IMG/VR virus record: IMGVR_UViG_3300042197_000642
Location: 1-64,000 of that record
Length of the DNA: 64,000 bases
Reading direction: 5' to 3' (one strand)
From: a virus
The translations under genes and the position numbers were made by a program. The notes beneath the pieces were generated by a model that saw only the letters and a list, made by a program, of their open reading frames with translations, was not told the origin of the DNA and did no database searches. Numbering within the stretch: position 1 is the stretch's first letter; each line of letters starts with the position of its first letter. Of this stretch, positions 59,371 to 64,000 are shown piece by piece.

Positions 59371-60438
59371 TTAGCTTATCTCCGCTCCAAATAGTTTGAA
59401 GTTTACTTCTCCGCTATCTGCGGCTACATACAACTTATCTCCAGCAGAAAGAGTCATTCCTTGAATCAAAGTTTGACTATTTTGAGGCTTTAACATCTCA
59501 TCAAATCTTAAAAAGTGCTTTAAGGAAAGGTCATTAAGAGTTTCTCCAGATTTAATTAACGCGACTCTTTGTGGAGTTACTATTTTTCCAACATTAGTAG
59601 AAATCAAACTTGAAACAGTAGTTTGAGTTGCGTTAGGAGTTGTATATAACAAAGATAATGGACCAGCATAAGAACGGCCTGTATATGAATTTCCAGGATC
59701 TCCTAAATATCCGTTGCGACGCTTATCAAATGGATAAAGATATGTACAATCAATTGACCCATCTAAGCTAAATGGAGCTTCTGCGTACTCTTTGTACTCA
59801 CCAAAGTAAATATCAGTAATGTAAGGAGATGCGCCGTTTCCGTTAGTAGTTTGAATACTTATGCTAACCCACATACAATCTTGCTGCAGTTCAATAGTAG
59901 AAAAGTATCTTTCAAACTTTGATGCGCCACCGTTCCACGCACCGTTGTTACCAGGGTTGTGGTTCCAATCGTTCCAAGTAATCCAACGCTTATCTCCATC
60001 ATACTGGTACAAACGATACTGTATGTTGTTTGTACTTGAAGTTACCGGCATTTGACTCCAAGCAATATTATATTGTTTATAAGGATTTACTGGAATTAAA
60101 TTATGAGGTTGGTTTGCTGTATTGCTAGTTCGATGGGACATATCATATGGCTCTGACATGTAAATTCCCATTGAAATATCAGCTTCTGAAGTCCAACGAA
60201 GAACGTTTTTGCTACCCCAAGTTGCTGGGTAAGACTGTGGCTCACCACTAACAGTGTCTAGAAGTTGCTCTACCGGATAAATGTTTTGATACCAATGGTA
60301 TCGTCGGTCAGATGCCCATGTATACCAATTATCAAGACCACGCTCAGTAAATGATGGATTTTTAATCCAGTTAAACACTTCAGTCTTTTTAGCCGCAGTT
60401 GGACGGACTGAGCCTAACATCTTATATACTTGAGGCAT
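59371..60438 (-). CDS. Tail adhesin, paralogue of the downstream gene (355 aa)
   Basis: Same architecture as the 353-aa gene: NPSFTERGLDNW at the front, a Trp/Tyr/Asn-rich middle, and the conserved C-terminal DKRRNGYLGDPGNSYTGRSYAGP...SAGDKLYVAADSGEVNFKLFGAE. The two proteins differ mainly in the middle (residues 30-215), where binding specificity would reside. The start lies one base after the duplicate's end in transcription order, so they are co-transcribed. Confidence 0.65.
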   Translation of the reverse strand: MPQVYKMLGSVRPTAAKKTEVFNWIKNPSFTERGLDNWYTWASDRRYHWYQNIYPVEQLLDTVSGEPQSYPATWGSKNVLRWTSEADISMGIYMSEPYDMSHRTSNTANQPHNLIPVNPYKQYNIAWSQMPVTSSTNNIQYRLYQYDGDKRWITWNDWNHNPGNNGAWNGGASKFERYFSTIELQQDCMWVSISIQTTNGNGASPYITDIYFGEYKEYAEAPFSLDGSIDCTYLYPFDKRRNGYLGDPGNSYTGRSYAGPLSLLYTTPNATQTTVSSLISTNVGKIVTPQRVALIKSGETLNDLSLKHFLRFDEMLKPQNSQTLIQGMTLSAGDKLYVAADSGEVNFKLFGAEIS

Positions 60439-60491
60439 TATTTACCCTTTTCTTCCGAAGTAACTATATCACACAGATTCTTGTTCATGGG

Positions 60492-63400
60492 TTATAACGC
60501 CGCCATCATGAATGGGTGAGCAAATGTTACGTTATCTACATAATCTTTTCTAGTAGCGTGTGAGGCTGCGGTTGGAAGCGCATTTGTAATTGAAACAAAT
60601 GGAGCGCTTGCACTAGTTGAAGCTGCAAGGGTTGTAACCTCTGTAGCTCCAGCTTTAAAGGCATCAAAAGTAACACCAGCAAAGTTAATTGTTCCACCAG
60701 TTGGGCGTGTATCTAACTCTGAGAATAGTTTCCACTTACCATCAGTATTATCTTTAGCAAGGCCTGCGTACTTTGGACGATATACGTTTGTAGCGTTTGC
60801 AGCACCTGATAAACCGGTTAAAGTAGTATCAGCAGTTGTTAAGTTAACTGTAATAGATGATGTTCCAACAGCTGCTACGGCATACGTACCATTAAAGGTT
60901 CCGTTTACGCCAGTAATAACTACAGAGTCGTTTACACGGAACTTCTCTTCAGGGAGAACTCCACCTGGGTAAGTAAGTGCAAATGTTGCTAAGTTACTCG
61001 ATACAGAAACTGCTGTAACTGTCGCAGTTGGGTCAATTGTTGTTACAAGTGCATATTCTGCAACTAAACCAAGCTCAAAGTTATTCTGTGGATTATCGGC
61101 ACCTACGAAGATAAGCGGGTCAGTAACAGACAAGTTAGCGGTGCTAACAGTTGTACCAGAACCACCGAATGAAATGGTACCTTGGATGTAGACGTCACCT
61201 TGAATACCTACACCACCAACAACGGTTAATGCACCAGTAGTTGGGCTAATAGAAGCGGTTGGAATCTCAATGTGTATGTTTAAGTCTGGCGTAATAACCA
61301 TTTGAGTGTTATCAGAAGACAGACCGCCAGCAGCAAATACAATTTTGTTTTCAGTTCCGCGACCACCAGTTGCGAATACTAAATTACCGCTACCTGTAGT
61401 TCCTTGTGGTGCATCCATAAAGATGTAACCATCGTTACCACCTGTAATTGTAAACTCTGGATCAGCAAAGTTCTCTGAAGTAATACCCATATCAATATAA
61501 CCAGAGAAGTCATCACCATTGTTTGCATATGCAATAAAGTCAGATGAAGAGTTAGGATCTGTACCAATGTTTTGTACTACTAATTGAGCATAGTCATCTG
61601 CGTCAGCGACAAACACAGCCATTGGATTAGTAAATCCAGGAACTTGAGAAGCAGTTCCTGAAGCAACTACTGTGTTAGCTACTAGAGATCCAGTGCTTGA
61701 ATACGTAAATGTTGTAGCAGTAGGTACATCTATAACTTCAATTTCACCATCAAATGTTGCATCACCAATTGCTACAGTAACTAGCATAAATGGAGCAAAG
61801 TTGTGCGCTGCTGTTGTAGTTAAGGTAGCAACGTTAGATGCATCTCTTGATTTAAAGCTAACAGTCTTTACGTTTGTACCAACGTTTTCTGCTTGCTCTG
61901 GTGCGTCAGCTCCTACAAATAGGGCGTCACGAGCAATAATTCCACCAGACTCAACGCTTAGGTCACCCGCCATAAACATATCACCTTGTACACCAACGCC
62001 TCCAACAATTGTTAGGGCACCGGTAGATGGTGAAGTGGATGGAGTAGCAATCTCAATATGTACATTTTGATCTGGCATAATAGTTACTTGTTCATTACCA
62101 GAAGAAAAACCACCAGCAGCAAATACGATAGCATTTCGTTCTCCGCCATCACCAGTTGCTAGAACTAAATCACCATTTCCATATCCTTGCACCGCTTGAC
62201 CAGATAAGCCTGAGGCTGCAGCAATGTTTGCATTTGTTTTTGCATAGGTAAATGTTGTTGTTGTTGGGGTTCCAGTAATAGTGTAGGTTCCGTTATAAGC
62301 AGACGCTAAACCAGTAATAACAACTGGTAACCCAGATTTAAATCCATGAGCTGCGCTTGTAGTAAGGGTTACTACGTTTGAATTAAGTACTGAGTTTGTT
62401 ACTGTTCTAGTTTTAGATGGGACACCCTGTACAAAGATATAACCATCGTTTGGACCAGTAATTCCAAAAGTCTCGGAATCAAACATGCTGTTGGCGATAC
62501 CTACATCAATAAAGCCTTCGTCATTGTTTCCTTGGTCACTGTAAACAATTATGTCAGCTGAAGACTCAGTTCCTTGTCCTTCATTTTTATAAGCAATTTG
62601 AGTATAGTTAGTTGAAGTGTCAACAAATACCGCAGTTGCATCGGTTAAACCAGCATCTGTTTCAAACTCTTCTGCTGAATCGGCAACAGTAGCTGAGTCG
62701 CTTACATAAAGTTTGTTTACCTCATAGCCCCAGAATGGATCTGTACCATCAGTTCCAAGAATCTTTCCAGCATTACCAACTTGACCAGGTAAGTAATCTG
62801 CTCCTTGAGCAAATAAATCCCACTTAGTAGAATCAGCGGCAATACTTGCGCCTGAAGTAAAGTCCTGGTTTGCAATGTAAGTGTCAACACCGTCAAATGC
62901 TAAATCTCCAGTTAAATAAGGAGTGCTAGCTGTAAAGTCTCCAGTAACACGTATACCACCATTAAAAGCTTGCCACTTTGCTTCAGCAAGATCTGCAGAA
63001 AACGTTCCAGATGATATGTGCGCTAGTAAAGCTATATAAGTTTTACCGCCACGATTTACAACGTCATTTGGGTAGTACTGAGTTGTGCCAGCCCATTCAC
63101 TTCTATAAGATATACCACCACTAAATGCTTGCCAATAGGTTGTATTTGTAGGTACGTTTCCTGTTGTTTCTAAAATACATGTAAAAGTGTTTGCGCCGTA
63201 AGCTACAACATCTCCAGGAACATAATTAGTTCCGTTATTGTAAACACCAGATGCAGCAATACCATCAACAAACTTATCCCAATAAGTTGTATTAGTTGGT
63301 AAGTTACCCGCACCATCAACTTTAGCAATATAAGCTTTTCCGCCGTATTTTACAACGTCATTCTTTTGATAAGTTGTAGAACCGTTGTAAGAACCTTCGT

Positions 63401-63740
63401 ATTGAATACCATCAACAAACTGTGACCAGTATGTAGCATTTGGTGGAGTAATGTTTACGCTGTTTGCAATAGCAATATAAACTTTACCACCATGCGCAAC
63501 ACCATCACCAACTTGATAGCTAGTTCCTGAAACATATGGTCCTTCAAAGTTAATGCCTCTTAGCATTAATGACCAGTAAGCTACATCAGTTGGTAGGTTA
63601 CCAGCAGCTGAAATTACGGAAATGTAAACGTATACGTTACCGCCATACTTTACAACATCGTTAACTTCATATGTAGTTGAGTTGTTATACTCACCGGCAA
63701 AAAAGAAACGCAGTTTGCCTAAATCAATAAGTTGCGGCAT
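60492..63740 (-). CDS. Long tail fibre with six CBM-like repeats (1082 aa)
   Basis: The N-terminal 300 residues contain six tandem ~50-aa repeats of the pattern Y-x-GDxV-x-GGxxYIA...NxPxxxxYW, resembling carbohydrate-binding module family 5/12 repeats. The rest is beta-rich with several Ig-like AHGF/AHNF-x-GxxVxITG modules and paired GGxGxxGD segments, ending in a possible intramolecular chaperone-like AATHATRKDYVDN tail. It is the largest protein of the window and the probable principal long tail fibre. Confidence 0.75.
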   Translation of the reverse strand: MPQLIDLGKLRFFFAGEYNNSTTYEVNDVVKYGGNVYVYISVISAAGNLPTDVAYWSLMLRGINFEGPYVSGTSYQVGDGVAHGGKVYIAIANSVNITPPNATYWSQFVDGIQYEGSYNGSTTYQKNDVVKYGGKAYIAKVDGAGNLPTNTTYWDKFVDGIAASGVYNNGTNYVPGDVVAYGANTFTCILETTGNVPTNTTYWQAFSGGISYRSEWAGTTQYYPNDVVNRGGKTYIALLAHISSGTFSADLAEAKWQAFNGGIRVTGDFTASTPYLTGDLAFDGVDTYIANQDFTSGASIAADSTKWDLFAQGADYLPGQVGNAGKILGTDGTDPFWGYEVNKLYVSDSATVADSAEEFETDAGLTDATAVFVDTSTNYTQIAYKNEGQGTESSADIIVYSDQGNNDEGFIDVGIANSMFDSETFGITGPNDGYIFVQGVPSKTRTVTNSVLNSNVVTLTTSAAHGFKSGLPVVITGLASAYNGTYTITGTPTTTTFTYAKTNANIAAASGLSGQAVQGYGNGDLVLATGDGGERNAIVFAAGGFSSGNEQVTIMPDQNVHIEIATPSTSPSTGALTIVGGVGVQGDMFMAGDLSVESGGIIARDALFVGADAPEQAENVGTNVKTVSFKSRDASNVATLTTTAAHNFAPFMLVTVAIGDATFDGEIEVIDVPTATTFTYSSTGSLVANTVVASGTASQVPGFTNPMAVFVADADDYAQLVVQNIGTDPNSSSDFIAYANNGDDFSGYIDMGITSENFADPEFTITGGNDGYIFMDAPQGTTGSGNLVFATGGRGTENKIVFAAGGLSSDNTQMVITPDLNIHIEIPTASISPTTGALTVVGGVGIQGDVYIQGTISFGGSGTTVSTANLSVTDPLIFVGADNPQNNFELGLVAEYALVTTIDPTATVTAVSVSSNLATFALTYPGGVLPEEKFRVNDSVVITGVNGTFNGTYAVAAVGTSSITVNLTTADTTLTGLSGAANATNVYRPKYAGLAKDNTDGKWKLFSELDTRPTGGTINFAGVTFDAFKAGATEVTTLAASTSASAPFVSITNALPTAASHATRKDYVDNVTFAHPFMMAAL

Positions 63741-64000
63741 TACCTAACCTCCGTAAGCAGGTGAGACTTGTTGGAACTATTCCACTGAAAAGATAAATCA
63801 CGTTTTGTCCAAACCCACTGTTTATAATCATTTGAACTAACAGATGTTTCAGTAGGTAGAGTCACAGGTGATCCGTCATTTATCTCTTCTACTGTAAGTT
63901 TAGCAGTAATAGGGTTATATTTGAACCCGTAAAAGGTCTGATCGCTAACATCATTTATATTAAAAGTATCGACATTTCCCACTAAATCATTGGCACCTGG
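63740..64000 (-). CDS. Tail-associated protein, truncated at the window edge
   Basis: The frame has a GTG at 63982 (80 aa), but the reading frame is open to position 64000 with no stop, so the start is probably further right. The text GFKYNPITAKLTVEEINDGSPVTLP is typical of small repeats in phage fibre proteins. The stop overlaps the ATG of the long fibre by one base (TAATG), so it is the promoter-proximal partner of that gene. Confidence 0.6.
   Translation of the reverse strand, partial: PGANDLVGNVDTFNINDVSDQTFYGFKYNPITAKLTVEEINDGSPVTLPTETSVSSNDYKQWVWTKRDLSFQWNSSNKSHLLTEVR

Overview
The window is a large part of a contractile-tailed bacteriophage (myovirus-like) genome, or of a prophage-like contig derived from one. 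It encodes a complete tail and baseplate set: sheath, tube, tape measure, hub, spike, gp25-like wedge, J-like wedge and fibres. It also encodes a near-complete replication and recombination set. Terminase, portal, major capsid protein, integrase and an obvious endolysin are not in these 64 kb, and both ends cut through open reading frames. A WhiB-family regulator points to an actinobacterial host. The AT-rich composition and the aquatic-phage style of the tail proteins suggest a low-GC, probably freshwater, actinobacterium; that last step is inference.

Layout. Positions 1-7111 carry plus-strand genes: small unknown and zinc-ribbon proteins, a 425-base control region with inverted and direct repeats, a MoxR/CobS-like AAA+ ATPase next to a CobT-like VWA protein, a tandem-hairpin region, and more small genes. 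A strong hairpin terminator at about 7136-7172 ends this block. Everything from 7170 to 64000 is on the minus strand, so it is transcribed right to left. In that order the modules are: tail fibres and adhesins (64000-52482); a glycosyltransferase, a connector-like protein and four tiny basic proteins (52463-50238); neck, sheath, tube, chaperone, tape measure and baseplate (50089-35337); a holin-like membrane protein; replication genes (winged-helix protein, helicase loader, SWIM protein, DnaB-like helicase, primase, dNMP kinase, SNF2 helicase; 34357-27627); DNA-binding proteins and family A DNA polymerase (27597-23970); recombination genes (RecA, a PD-(D/E)XK nuclease, WhiB, Cas4-like nuclease, UvsY-like candidate, RuvC-like resolvase; 23507-19597); SpoVS; a metallophosphoesterase; a run of small unknown proteins; a nucleotidyltransferase; a transglycosylase-like protein; and a cobalamin/ribonucleotide-reductase cluster (10367-7170).

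The most interesting unit is the cobalamin cluster. An adenosylcobalamin-dependent class II ribonucleotide reductase with all the expected cysteines is followed by a secreted protein resembling the transcobalamin-like C-terminal domain (DUF4430), and then by a PduO-type cob(I)alamin adenosyltransferase, which makes the cofactor the reductase needs. Together these look like a phage-encoded route from captured corrinoid to adenosylcobalamin to dNTPs. The CobS/CobT-like pair on the other strand may or may not be connected to it.

Other notable points are: a probable +1 programmed frameshift at TTT-C that fuses the tail-assembly chaperone to a second reading frame just before the tape measure; three tandem Cys/Lys-rich micro-proteins that all begin MCAxCGC; a collagen-like fibre ending in a cupredoxin-like Cys-His-Met motif; a WhiB with an enlarged Cys-Cys spacing; a phage SpoVS; and a leucine at the position of E. 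coli Pol I Phe762.
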